Positions 12,562 to 24,802 of a stretch of 64,000 bases of DNA are shown here, in pieces. The translations under genes were made by a program, and so were the position numbers. This DNA comes from Diphasiastrum complanatum (taxonomy: Eukaryota > Streptophyta > Lycopodiopsida > Lycopodiales > Lycopodiaceae): NCBI GenBank assembly GCA_029204225.1, contig CM055107.1, forward strand, positions 6,106,873 to 6,170,872. Direction: 5' to 3'. The notes beneath the pieces are model-generated. The model searched no databases. It was not told the origin of the DNA and saw only the letters and a program-made list of their open reading frames with translations. How positions within the stretch are numbered: position 1 is the first letter of the stretch; every line of letters begins with the position of its first letter.

Positions 12562-12930
12562 ATGGCTACGACAATCCAAACCAGAGCAGCAATCAGTCTC
12601 GATGGCGCAAATTACAGAATCTGAAAATTCAAAATCAAAACACTCCTGAAGGGCAAAGGCATCTAGTCGGTGACAGAGCTCTCAGAGGTGCAGCCTCCAG
12701 AGGGAGACCCTAGGAGAGCTGAATGGATCAGAAAGGATGAGCGTGCAATGGCAATCATCATTTCGTCCATAAATGAAGATCTACTCATGTAGATTGAAGA
12801 CTGCGAAAGCAGCCATGCAGCATAGGAAAGATTAAAACAGAAGTATGAAGTGAGGACTGCGGCTTCAGTCACGCACCTTCACAATCAGCTACAATCATTA
12901 CAGTGGGATGGCAACCAGTTGGATCAGCAC
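12562..12930 (+). pseudogene. Copia element C: N-terminal gag
   Basis: Starts MATTIQTRAAISLDGANY at 12562 and keeps a single frame to LQSLQWDGNQLDQHV at 12930, broken by four in-frame stop codons. Two or three of these sit where related gags carry Trp. It ends abruptly where gypsy LTR sequence begins. The rest of this gag type starts at 34330 on the minus strand (QLAVSGQEHQVPSPQQL), suggesting the two halves were once one gene. Confidence 0.78.
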
Positions 12931-13342
12931 GTTATGGAAGGAGTCTCTTGACTTTCCATAAGCCTATAGAGATTCTTGGAGGTTCTTTAACTCCCCTAGG
13001 CTTCTCTCTCTCTCATTGGATGGGCATGAAACTCCATAGTGCACTAGAGGGGTCCATGGGCCATCTATATGAGGGTAGTAGGGCGCCCATTGCGGGGAGG
13101 AGAGATCTCTCTTGCTTGCTTTGCTTATCCTCTAGTGTTGCTACTAGTGTGTAGAGTACTTTCTTGTTTGTAGTATGTTTAGGGTTTGGATCTTGCTTAT
13201 GGTATGGGACATAAGTAGGGTTTGGATCTTGAGTATGCTATAGTCTGTTGTGGTATGTTTGTAATTTGTTTATGGTTAACAAGAGGGTGCTAGATAGGTC
13301 TTGCTTGGAGCTTGGATCTAGCTCTGATTGGGTGGTGAATAC
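12931..13342 (+). mobile_element. Segment of the gypsy G LTR (first piece)
   Basis: Matches the reverse complement of the LTR at about 45793-46197 closely. It begins inside the LTR, not at an LTR end. Copia D is inserted at its right edge with target duplication AATAC at 13338-13342 and 25600-25604, and the LTR resumes at 25600. Confidence 0.85.
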
Positions 13343-14128
13343 TGTTAAAATTGAAAAAACAAATCCATATTGATTTTTTGGCTTGCTACAAATGTTGTAC
13401 CATGCAAGTATGTAGCTCATAAATGCAAAATGCCAAGTTTGGCTTACATAGAACTCGAGCTACATGGTTATGTAATGTCTAGATTGAAGAATACAACTTG
13501 CACATAGTATTGTAGACATAGAATTGGCAAAGTCATGCTTGTAGAAACTCGTGGCAATTCACATGCATTAATTGTAAGTGATCCATAGTGACATGCAAGG
13601 TGTAATGGACGCATGCATGATGATTTGTACTTTGTTAGTTAGAACTAGCACACTTGTAAAAAGTTGGTAGAATTTCATGCATGGCAAGTGACAAATGTCA
13701 CATAGACTCTAGATGTCACTTTAGTTGTCATTTTGGAATGGATAGATGTGGTTCTACCTCGAGCTACCTCAAACTCCATAAATATGTGTAGCTCTCCTCA
13801 CAATCAATGATGAAGAGCCAAAGTTTTGTAGCTACCTCATGCCATTTTGGATCTAAACTATTTTGCTTGTTATCTCTCTAGCTTTTTCTCTCTAACTCGT
13901 GTTGAAGCTAATGCTAATACACTGAGATCTTGTACTTTTGTTCATTCTTTGATTCGTTGCTATCATAATCTGATGCTTAGCATGCTAGATTGTGGTTAAG
14001 GCATTTCTTCTGAACTAGATCTTGCTAAACAATCTAGAATAAGGTTATTGTGCTAATCACAAAGCTTAATCAAGATCAATCATATTTGTGGACATTTCCC
14101 ACATGTGTGAATTTTGGAAATTTTGTCA
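13343..14128 (+). repeat. 5' LTR of copia D
   Basis: Begins TGTTAAAATTG right after AATAC and ends TTTTGTCA just before the primer site. It differs from the 3' LTR by scattered substitutions and a small indel (for example an extra GCATGCACAAA-like insertion at about 25061 in the 3' copy), so it is clearly older than the LTR pair of E. Confidence 0.93.
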
Positions 14129-14140
14129 TGGTATCAGAGC
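14129..14140 (+). other. Primer-binding site of copia D
   Basis: TGGTATCAGAGC abuts the 5' LTR, complementary to initiator-Met tRNA. Confidence 0.93.
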
Positions 14141-14897
14141 CAAATTAAGCTTTGCATACTAACATCTCTAATTGTACAAGAAACTGAGAGCTAAATCAAG
14201 CAAAAAAGTAGTTTTGCACTTTTTCTCACCTTTCTCTGAAGTGTATTTGGATCAAATCGGATTGGAACTAAATTTTCAGACCTGAAAAGTGGTAGTACGA
14301 AATTTTGGAATTCCGCATGTGTGAAAATCAAAGACTTTCAGTCCTTTTGTTCTCCTTGCTAATAGATCCAAAGATAGCAGTGTTATAGCTTAATGGAAAG
14401 CTTATGATCTATACTTTCCATAGAAATTAAAACCAAATCAATCTGATATGTCTAGCAAGAGTCATAAGCTCTTAAAGAGGATAGGGATAGGTCCAAAATC
14501 CGAGTGACAGCATTTTGATTTGATTCAATCTTGCTTTGTTCTGAATTCATTGTTTTGAGCATCCTACACAAGAAACTGAAGATTAAGACTGAGTTTGAAG
14601 TAATGAACACCTTTTGAGCCTTCTGAGAGTCAATTGTGTTTTCTTTTGATACATTTCACACGTGCCAAAAGTAGGATTCAAACTAGCCAAAGTGTCTCAA
14701 TCCACTTTGTGTGTCTGATCTAGATAACTTGTTTTGTGGAATGTTTGAGAGTCATCTCAAATACAGTTGCAAGTGTTTCACATAGGAAGGTAGTACATCC
14801 TTGAAAATACCTATAGTGAAAGAGAGCAGCAACTTTAAGTCTAATTGGAACAAGCTCAAACATATCTCAATCCAATAACTAAGAAGTCTTCATTGAA

Positions 14898-15526
14898 ATG
14901 GCATCTCAGGGGGATATCTTCTAGAAGCCAGTGAAAGACTAAACACTTCTAATTACTCAATTTGGAAGTTCAGAATGGAGTCTATCTTGATACTCCAGAA
15001 TGTTATGGATATTGTGCTTGGTGTTGAGGAGGAACCTCAAGCACAGGCTGAAATTCTTAAGTATAAGAAAAGAGCTAGAATGGCTCTACATTTCATTAAG
15101 ATGAATGTATCTAATGAAATTTTGAGAGAGATAGGACCTTGCACTACAGCCAAAGAAGCTTGGGATGCACTAAAAACCATCTATAAAGCAAAGAATACTT
15201 CTAGAATACTCACTCTTAGGAATCAGATTTTCCAAAGTTTCCAAAGAAGTGAAGAGAGTGCATCTAACTATATTCTGAGAGTTAAAGATTTACATAGAGA
15301 GCTTTCCTGTGTTGGTGTTACTATTAACCAAGATGATCTAGTTCAAGTCATACTGAATGGCTTGAGAGATGACTATGATAATCTTGTTCAGTCTTTTGCT
15401 ATTAAAGAGGAGTTGCCTAATCTAGAAACTCTCCAAGGAATTCTTATTTATGAAGAATCTAGACAAAGCTATAAACTCTCCAGGATGAACAAACTCGAGC
15501 ATGGTAGAAGTGACAAAGCCCTCTTT
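14898..15526 (+). pseudogene. Copia D gag, first part (interrupted by E)
   Basis: UBN2-type gag. An ATG at 14898 precedes a frame break. The main open frame then runs from SERLNTSNYSIWKFRMES (about 14930) through ALHFIKMNVSNEILREIG and RNQIFQSFQRSEESASNYIL to KALF at 15526. Element E is inserted exactly here, and the same frame resumes at 21687 after the TCTTT duplication. Confidence 0.92.
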
Positions 15527-16209
15527 TGTAAAAATTACAACAAATAAGGATCCTAAAACACTTGAAATGATGAGGGAAACAATAGATTATGATTTCATAA
15601 GATTAGCACAAGTTGAACCATCAAAATCCATCAAAAATCTATGCTTGAACCTCACTAAATGGCCCAAATCCTTGAAGAAGGCTTCACACGTGTGAAAGTA
15701 CGGCCTCCCACAGTCTGAGTACTATACACCAGACCTACATTCAATCCTATAATCATTAGTAATCACAAGTACTCAAACAATTATGAACATAGAGAGCAAT
15801 TGCACCATTATGAGAGAAAAAAACATGAAATTGCTTGATTGATTTTGGTGAGATATCATCACCTATATATACATGATCCATCACGGTTTTGGGCAGGTAT
15901 GAGTAGCCCTAAACCTATCCCTAATTCTAATTTTGGTGGATCTTTCATCCCTACCAAGTTAGGGTTGGAATCTTGGAGATCCCTCAACAATGCAAAAATT
16001 ACCAAAAATAGCTCCTATTTTTTCTCCCTTGTATCTAAGCATAATTTGGACTCATTCCAAAGGTTCTAACACTTAGGTCTACTTGAGAACATCCTTATGA
16101 ATGGAATCCTATGCTATTTGGCACGTGTGACAAGCCACATCATGACCATCTAACTATTTACAAGTCATATGACCAAAACTAGTCAAGCTAGAATTGTGAA
16201 TTTTTAACA
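15527..16209 (-). repeat. 3' LTR of copia E
   Basis: It contains the palindrome TTCACACGTGTGAA (about 15683-15696) and another CACGTG near 16122. The 76-residue open frame on the plus strand at 15839-16069 is repeated in the other LTR only because LTRs are duplicates. Confidence 0.95.
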
Positions 16210-16223
16210 CTCCTCCTCACTAT

Positions 16224-19200
16224 CTAGCTTGGTTCAATCATTGCTTTACTAATCACTCCAAGTGATGATCTGAACTTCATAAAAGGTGTCTTTGGAAGTG
16301 GTTTAGTAAGTAGATCAGCTACACATTCATTGCTTGGAACATGCTCCAAAGCAATCTCCTTGGCTTGCACCATTTCTCTCACAAAGTGATGGCATATCTC
16401 AATGTGCTTAGATCTTGCATGGAAGATTGGGTTAGATGCAAGGTGTTGGGCTGATATATTGTCATTGTAGATGATTGGTGCCTCCTCTGAATCCATGATC
16501 TTTAGTTCCACCTATAATCTCTTGATCCAAAGTACCTCCTTTGTAGTGGTTGTCAAAGCTTTGTACTCGGCCTCGGTTGAAGATAGAGATATAGTTTCTT
16601 GCTTTTTTTAAAGCCATGAAACCACACCTTCTCCTATGAAAGTTGAATAGGCACTTGTTGATTTCCTATCCCTCTTGTCCCCTGCAAAATCTGAATCACT
16701 AAATGCATGAAGGTTAATTACATCTCCTCTATATAGAATCCCAAAATCCAATGTACCCGAGATGTATCTTAGAATCCTCCTAGCCTTTTTCCAATGGATA
16801 TTCAATGGCTTTTGCATGGATTGGCTCAACCTACATACACTAAAGCTAAGATCTGGTCTAGTTATAGTGATCCACATTAAGGAACCTATAAGTTGCCTAA
16901 ACAAAGTGATGTCCATGAAGGATCTTTCACCATCTTCATTTGGCACTTTTACACCTTGCTCCATTGGTGTGTCAACACTTTTGCATACTTCCATCTTAAA
17001 CTTCTTCAAAAGACTTTGAGCATAGTTTACTTGACTTATAAAGATAAAATCAGACCCTCTAAGTACTTCTATGCCTAAAATGAAGTGAAGACACCCTAGA
17101 TCTACCATCTTGAACTCTAAGGATAGATCTATCTTGATTTTTTCAATACCATCAACACTATTTCCACTAATGATGATGTCATCTACATAAATGAGTAAAA
17201 GTACAATACCAACATCATCAAACTTAATGTAAAGAGTGGGATCATATTCACTTTGAACAAAAGAAAGTGAAATAAGATAGCAATGTAGTCTTGAATTCCA
17301 AGATCTCGAGGCTTGCTTCAAGCCATAGATGCTTCTTTGGAGATGGCATACTTTGTTCTCCATTCCATGCTTGATGAACCCTTGTGGCTGCTCCATATAG
17401 ATATCCTCTTCCAAAAAACCATTCAAGAAAGCATTAGAGACATCCATTTGACATAGAATCCATCCAAAATGTGATGCAAGTGCAATGATTAGTCTTATTG
17501 TGACCATCTTGGCCACGGGTGCAAAAGTTTCCTCATAGTCTATCCCTCTCTCTTGAGCATAACCTTTTGCAACTAATCTTGTTTTATGTTTGTTAACACT
17601 CCCATTTGCATTCAACTTAAGCTTGAAGACCCACTTGCATCCTATTACATTCCTTTGAGGTCTCTCAACAAGCAACCAAGTTTCATTCTCAATCAAGGCA
17701 TCATACTCATCCAACATAGCTTTATATCATTCTTTGGAGTTCAATGCATCTTCAACATTAGACGGTTCTTCAAAACTAGATAAAGCATAAGAAGTGGATG
17801 AGATACCCTCAACTTGCTGTCCTTTGCCTTGATATGTGAGCCTTGATGGCTCCACTTTTGCCCTTGAAGATCTCCTTGGTGTGATAGGTGGGTTTGGTGC
17901 TTGCTCCTCCATGAGCTCCTCCTCAAAACCAAGATCTTGCTCCTCGGCCATCTTCTTCTTAATTGTTGGAGCCCTTGAGCCTTCTTCAAGCATATGCATA
18001 TGATGTTCATCAAAGATGACATCCCTTGAAACAACAAATTTTTTCAAGGATGGGAGATAGACTTTGTAGCCCTTGCTTGAGCTTGCATATCCAAGCATGA
18101 TCCCTCTTGTAGAAGATGGATCCTCCTTGGTTCTTGTTTCCAATGGCACATGCACATAACATATACACCCAAAAACTTTCAAGTGATTAAGATTGGGTTT
18201 CTTTCCATACAATATCTCATAAGGAGTTTTGCCTTCAATTGCTTTGCAAAACACCCTATTCATCAAGTAGTTTGCACATACAAGAGACTCACCCCAAAAG
18301 GATTTGGGCAAACAAGCATCTAATCTTAAAGCCTTAGAACATTCACATAATGTTCTATTCCTTCTTTCAGCAACTCCATTTTGTTGAGGAGTGTAAGGAC
18401 AAGAAGTCTCTTTCTTGATCCCTTCCTCCTCACAAAAGGCCTTGAACTCATTGGAGATGAATTCTCCACCATTGTCACTTCTAAGAATCTTGATGCTATG
18501 ATTATGATGCTTTTCCACAAACAACTTGAACTTTACAAAAGTATCAAATACTTGAGACTTGAAGGAAAGTAAGAACACCCAACAATATCTTGAGTAGTCA
18601 TCAATGAAGGTTAAAAACATGGATGAACCTCCATTAGATTTGGTGCTAGCAATGTGCACATCCGAGTGTATGAGTTCAAGAGGATGAGATGACTTTGTGA
18701 TGGAGTTAGAAAACACCTTCTTATGTGCCTTGGATAAGGCACAAGCTTCACAGACCTTGTCTTCCTTCCCAATAGACCTTGGTAGGCCTAAAGCATACTC
18801 CTCCTTGATCATAGCCTCCATGGAACCCGAGTTGACATGTCCAAGTCTTTTGTGCCATAAAGTAAAGGTAGATATCTTGTTCTTCTCGGCCAACATGACA
18901 ACATTAGTATCCACAAATGCATCCAACTTATAAAGTTTGCCAAGTCTAGTGCCCTTAGCCACTATCTTACCCTTCTTCTTGATGAAACATTCATTTGAAG
19001 CAAAGTCAACATTGAAACCATTGTCTACCATTTGGCCAACACTTAGTAGATTCTTTGTTATTTTAGGAATGTACAAAACACCTTCTATGTTGATCTTTTT
19101 GGAAGATCCTAAGCAAAGGGGAATGCTACCAACTCCTTCAATCTTACAAGCTTCATCATTTGTTGTATAGATAGACTTTATGGGTCCATCATAAGATAAG

Positions 19201-20192
19201 AGAGAAGAGAAAAACTCACTTTTACTAGTCATGTGTGAACTAGCACCCGAGTCAATCCACCAAGGATCTTCTCCTTTGAAGCTTGTTGAAGAAAATATGG
19301 ACATCATGAGAGAGTCCTCATGTGAACTCTCCTCCTCCTCCTCTTTGCTCATGTTGGCTTGGCTTTGATCTTGCTTCCTCTTGAAGCATTCCGAGGCATA
19401 ATGCCCCATCTTGCTACAATAGTAGCACTTCACCTTTGATTTGTCCTTCTTGACTTTGGTGGTTGATGGAGATGCCTTTGGGAGTCCTTCTTGATCCTCA
19501 AGCTTTGTAGACTTCTTGAATGTTGATCCTTTGCCTTTGGACTTGCCTTTGCCTTTGGTGAAGAGAGCTTGGTCATCTCCACCTTGGATGGAAAGCCTAT
19601 CCATCCTCTCTTGCATTTGGCTCCTTCTTGATTCCTCGGCCATGAGTGTGCCTTGGAGTTCTTCAAGTATGGGTAGCTTACCCATAATTGCATATCCTTG
19701 AACCAAATTGTCAAATTCAAAGCTTAGTCCATTCAATATGAGTTGAGCAAGCTCTTCATCCTTGATAGGGTCACCTATAAAGGCTAGCTCTTTGTTCAAT
19801 TCCTTTACTCTTAGGACAAAAGTATGTGCACTCTCTCCTTTCTTTTGATAGCTTCTATAGATTTGATTCTTCAAAGCTAACATTCTAGTTTGGTTCTTGG
19901 ATTCATAGACCTTTTGTAAAGTCTCCCAAGCATCTTGAGCTGAAGTGCAATCTCCTACCTCTCTTAAGAGTTCATTTGCAACATTCATTTTTATGCAATG
20001 TAGTGCAACATTGCACCTCTTGATGTATTTGGCTTTTTCTTGAGGATGAATAGGTTCACCCTCCTTACCATTTACAATTTCCATCAGATCTTGCATGATC
20101 ATGATAGATTCCATTCTAACTTTCCATATGGAATAGTTAGTTTTGTTGAGCCTTTCATTAGTATCCAAAAGATATGCATTTATAGATGTCAT
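16224..20192 (-). pseudogene. Copia E gag-pol polyprotein, three in-frame stops
   Basis: One frame of about 1,322 codons from ATG at 20192 to the stop at 16224. Domains with rough residues: UBN2 gag 1-230; CCHC knuckle CYYCSKMGHYASEC about 255; aspartic protease WWIDSGASSHMT about 313; pre-integrase LWHKRLGHVNS about 444; integrase Asp (HSDVH, about 510), Asp (LRSDNGGEF, about 572) and Glu (NGVAERRN, about 608); RT with NAFLNGFLEED about 922 and YVDDIIISG about 1002; RNase H SDSDFAGD about 1166. The frame is broken only by TGA at 17727-17729 (Trp in the D homologue), TAA at 16608-16610 (Ser in the homologue) and a TAG near 16513. All catalytic motifs are present, so this copy died recently. 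The product would reverse-transcribe and integrate the element. Confidence 0.95.
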
Positions 20193-20209
20193 CTAGTCTC
20201 CTAATCAAG

Positions 20210-20991
20210 GACTTGACACAAATGAAGGTTACTTCTATTGATTTGATTGAAGGTCTACCTTATCCCACTTCTTAGGGACCTGAAAAGATCAGTAATAGAC
20301 TTCCTATAAAGATCTAAGAATGATCTCTAACAAAATCAAATCATAGAATACTAGAAACAATGCACTTGCTTGATTGAAGTAGACAATACTAGTAGAATTG
20401 CCCCTCTTTCTATAAAGAACATTAAAGCTTCCAAATGATCTGATCAAGAGTGAATTTCAGCAACCTAATATACTTCCAAAATCACTTGTAAAATATCTAA
20501 ATGGAACTTAATGAGGATGCAACACAATCTACTATCCAATCACAAGCAAAAAATGATCAAAATTGATGAAAAATTGATCTAATTTGGTGCGTAAGTCAAG
20601 CAATGATTGGACTGAACCTAAATCACTTTAGGAGGTGTCTACTACACCTTAGAACAGCCTTGAAGAGTCCCCAAAACTCTGATCTTCCCTCTCCTTGAAT
20701 GCTAGAAAGCCTCCTCTATGAAATCACCTCCAAAACTCGCTTAGAAATCAATGCTTGGAGCAAGCAAAACTTGCTATCTTGGTAATGTGAATTGAATTCA
20801 ACTTTGCCTCTGGTTTTAGACACCTAAACACCTGCAAATGAAGTCACACAACACCAATCTCCAATGTATTTAACTCACTTTGAGTTCTAGAATCAATACT
20901 AGATGCTAAGATCCAATCTACACAAGATTTAGATCAAAAATTGTGATCAAATTGAATGAAAACCAAGGATTTAGCTCATTTCAGCCTTTAG
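20210..20991 (-). other. Untranslated leader of copia E
   Basis: About 780 bases between the primer site and the gag ATG. AT-rich with no credible coding frame, as usual for copia leaders, where the packaging signal would lie. Confidence 0.6.
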
Positions 20992-21003
20992 GCTCTGATA
21001 CCA
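20992..21003 (-). other. Primer-binding site of copia E
   Basis: Minus strand TGGTATCAGAGC next to the LTR end TTTTTACA. Confidence 0.94.
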
Positions 21004-21686
21004 TGTAAAAATTACAGCAAATAAGGATCCTAAAACACTTGAAATGATGAGGGAAACAATAGATTATGATTTCATAAGATTAGCACAAGTTGAACCATCA
21101 AAATCCATCAAAAATCTATGCTTGAACCTCACTAAATGGCCCAAATCCTTGAAGAAGGCTTCACACGTGTGAAAGTATGGCCTCCCACAGTCTGAGTACT
21201 GTACACCAGACCTACATTCAATCCTATAATCATTAGTAATCACAAGTACTCAAACAATTATGAACATAGAGAGCAATTGCACCATTATGAGAGAAAAAAA
21301 CATGAAATTGCTTGATTGATTTTGGTGAGATATCATCACCTATATATACATGATCCATCACGGTTTTGGGCAGGTATGAGTAGCCCTAAACCTATCCCTA
21401 ATGCTAATTTTGGTGGATCTTTCATCCCTACCAAGTTAGGGTTGGAATCTTGGAGATCCCTCAACAATGCAAAAATTACCAAAAATAGCTCCTATTTTTT
21501 CTCCCTTGTATCTAAGCATAATTTGGACTCATTCCAAAGGTTCTAACACTTAGGTCTACTTGAGAACATCCTTATGAATGGAATCCTATGCTATTTGGCA
21601 CGTGTGAAAAGCCACATCATGACCATCTAACTATTTACAAGTCACATGACCAAAACTAGTCAAGCTAGAATTGTGAATTTTTAACA
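21004..21686 (-). repeat. 5' LTR of copia E
   Basis: Same length as the other LTR and differing at about six sites. It holds the same G-box palindrome at about 21160-21173. The minus-strand promoter for the element should lie here. Confidence 0.95.
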
Positions 21687-24600
21687 TCTTTGTCAAAGGC
21701 AAGCAGAAAGGAAGGAGTAAGACTCAGTTCTCTCAAGCATCCAACAAAGACAAAGCCAAAGATTGAGACAAAGATGGTAAAGAGGATGATACATCTCATC
21801 CTTCTAACTCAAAGACCAAGAAGAAGAAAGTGAAGTGTTTCTTCTGTGGCAAGAAGGGGCACTATGCCTCTAATTGATTCAAGAAGAAAAACCAACTCAA
21901 ACAAGCTAATCTCTCCAAAGAGATTGAAGAAGATTCTGTTGCAAGTAATGGAGAAGGATCACTTATGGTGTCCAGTTTTTCTTCATCACCTTTCAAGAAA
22001 GATGGAGCTTGGTATATAGATAGTGGAGCCTCTTCACATATGTGTTGTTCAAAAGAGTCATTTGACTCAATCTTACCTTTCAAAGGACTCAAGAGATCTA
22101 TTTACACAGCTAATGATCATGAGTTCCCGATAGAAGGAATTGGCAATATTCCATTGAAACTTGCTTCTTCAAAAGTTCTTACACTTTCTAATGTTCTTTT
22201 CATTCCAAAACTCACAAAGAACTTAATTAGTGTGGGAAAGTTGCTTGATAATGGTTGTGATGTAAAGTTCAACTCCAATACTTGTTTTATCAAGAGAAAG
22301 ATGAGATCCTTGTTGATGGATCTAGATGTGGTGGAATTTTTAAGTTGAATTCTTATGAAAATGCAAACCTTTGTGAAGTTGCTTTGTTATCTAAGGAGGA
22401 GCTGTGGCATAGAAGGTTGGGACATCCTAACTTTAAATCTATTTCTTCTATGGTTAAGAAGTTGAAGGCTATTGGTCTTCCAAAATCTCTTTCTAAGGAT
22501 TTCAAGCCTTGTGAGGCTTGTGCCATTGCAAAGTCACACAGAAAGCCATATCAGAAGTCTTTTATAAAGACTACTCATCCTTTGGAGCTTATACACTCAG
22601 ATGTACATTTTTTTTCTTCTAGAAGTATTGGTGGTGCAGCATGTTTTGTCACCTTTATTGATGACTTTACTAGATATACTTGGTTGTATCTGCTTTCTTC
22701 AAAGGCAATGGTTTTTGATCACTTCCTAATCTTCAAAGCTTATTTTGAGAAACAGTTTTCTTCTAAAGTTAAAGCTTTAAGATGTGATGGAGGAGGTGAA
22801 TACATCTCCAACAAGTTTCATGAATAATGTGAAGGTGAAGGAATAAAGAGAGAATTTTCTTGTGCTTATTCTCCATCTCAAAATGGAGTAGCTGAGAGGA
22901 AAAACATATCTTTATGTGAATGTGCTAAAGCAATTCGAGTAGCAACTTCTTTGCCTATTGATTATTGGGGTGAAGCTATAAATTGTGCAAACTATTTGTG
23001 CAATAGATTACCTCACAATGCGCTTGCTGGAAAATCACCTTTTGAAGTCTTGTTTAAGAAGAAACCTAAGGTAGATCACCTTAGAGTTTTTGGTTGTGCT
23101 TGCTTTGTTAATGTGCCCTTGGAAACAAGGAAAAGAGATGATCCTAATTCTATTAAAGGGATCATGGTTGGATATGCATCCAACAAGAAAGCTTACAGGA
23201 TCTATGTTCCCTCTATCTCAACTACAATTGAGAGTAGAGATGTTATATTCCATGAAGATCAAAAATACATTCTTGAGGAGGCCGGGTTCAAAGATTCTCA
23301 CAAAGATACTCCAATCATCACCCTTGGAGATTATCATGGAGAGATAGGGCCCAGAATTGAGGAGGAGTCACCTCGAATCTTTTCACCAAGGAGATCTCAA
23401 AGAGAAAGATCCGAGCCTAGAAGGCTTACCTATGAAGATAGAGACAAGCAAGTGGAAATCAACTCCACTAATTATGCCTATTTTATTTCTCATGAGGAGC
23501 CGAAGAATGTATATGATGCACTCAACCCGAAGGAATGGTACCTTGCCATGAAGGAAGAATATGATGCTTTGATGGCCAATAAGACATGGGAGCTTGTGGA
23601 TCTTCCATCCAACAAGCACATCATTGGTTGCAAGTGGTTTTTTTGAGTCAAGTATAATCAAGATGGCACAATCAACAAATACAAGGCTAGCTTTGTGCTC
23701 CAAGGTCATGGTATTCTCGACTTAACATCTTTCTTGAGTCACTAGGATTTAATCTTAGTAACTATGATCCTTCCTTATATGTCAAGTTTTTTGATAAAGA
23801 TATTGTCATTCTTCTTATTTATGTTGATGATATCATTCTGACAGGAGGTAGTATCAAGTTAGTTGAGGAAACCAAGATTGCACTTGGAAAAGAGTTCAAG
23901 ATACAAGATCCTGGAAAAATTCACTATATTCTAGGATTAGAGATTGACTTTCTATAAGATAAAGCTTTTGTATGTCAATCCAAGTATGCTCTTTCAATGT
24001 TAAAGAAGTTCAATATGTTGAATTGTAAGAGTATAGAAACACCTATGGAGCAAAATGTAAAGGATTCTAACAAAGGTGATGAAAAATCCTTCGTGGACAT
24101 CACACTTTTTAGAAGTCTTATAGGCTCCTTAATTTGGCTCACAATAACTAGACCTGACATAAGCTTTAGTATTCATAAGTTGAGCCAGGCTATGCAAAAT
24201 CCTACTATCTATCATTGGAAAATGGCCAAGAGAGTGCTTAGATATATATCTTCAACTTTTGATTTTGGTTTATTGTATAAAAGTGAAGAGCTTTCTATTA
24301 TTGGTTATTCTGACTCGGATTTTGCAAGTGATAGAGCAGATCAAAAATCTACAAGTGCTTATGTCATATATCTTGGAGGAAACTTGATATCTTGGCTTTC
24401 CAAAAAGCAAGATACTGTATCACTCTCATCATGTGAAGCTGAGTACAAAGCACTCACTACAACAACAAAGGAAGTGCTTTGGATCAAGGGGTTACTAGTG
24501 GAACTAAAGATAATCTTGGAAGAGGATCTACTATGATCATGTGTGACAACATTTCAGCCCAAGCCCTTGCCAACAGCCCGATATTCCATGCAAGGAGCAA

Positions 24601-24784
24601 GCATATCGAAGTTGCACATCACTTCGTGAGAGAGAAGCTCATTGGAGGAGAAATCAATTTGGAGCACATCGACACATCATCTTGCATTGCTGATATGCTC
24701 ACCAAACCTTTGAGCAAAAGTTCCTTCATCAAGCATAGAGCCAATCTTGGAGTTATACCAAGATCCATGTTCAAATCAATATAG
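21687..24784 (+). pseudogene. Copia D gag-pol, second part, RT core deleted
   Basis: Resumes the D gag after element E. CCHC knuckle CFFCGKKGHYASN (last Cys lost to a stop) near 21840; protease WYIDSGASSHMC near 22010; frame break near 22300; pre-integrase LWHRRLGHPNF near 22405. The integrase keeps Asp (HSDVHFF), Asp (LRCDGGGEY) and Glu (NGVAERKN), with a stop at 22827. The RT N-terminus reaches GCKWFF at about 23645, then a stop, then an abrupt join near 23715 to late RT. YVDDIILTGG is retained near 23825, but the fingers and palm before it (NAFLNG region) are gone. The RNase H (SDSDFASDRADQKSTSAY, near 24320) and terminal TKPLSKSSF are present. Not functional on its own. Confidence 0.93.
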
Positions 24785-24802
24785 ATTATTTTTTAGGAGG
24801 AG

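Larger units (their letters stand above)
15527..21686 (-). mobile_element. Copia element E, full length, 6,160 bp, inserted in D gag
   Basis: Minus-strand element with equal LTRs at 15527-16209 (3') and 21004-21686 (5'), both 683 bp. Both begin TGTTAAAAATTC and end TTTTTACA on the minus strand. The target duplication TCTTT is at 15522-15526 and 21687-21691. The primer site is at 20992-21003 and the polypurine tract (GTGAGGAGGAG) at 16220-16210. By eye the LTRs differ at about six positions, making this the youngest element in the window. It carries one long polyprotein frame with three nonsense codons. Confidence 0.97.

Noticed and set aside
12903-13154. 83-residue plus-strand frame and its minus-strand twin at 45974-46180
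   Set aside because: Both are in the gypsy G LTR and one spans the copia/LTR junction. No protein similarity.
15839-16069. A 76-residue plus-strand frame seen identically at 21316-21546
   Set aside because: It lies in the two LTRs of element E, antisense to the element. Its conservation follows from LTR duplication, not selection for a protein.
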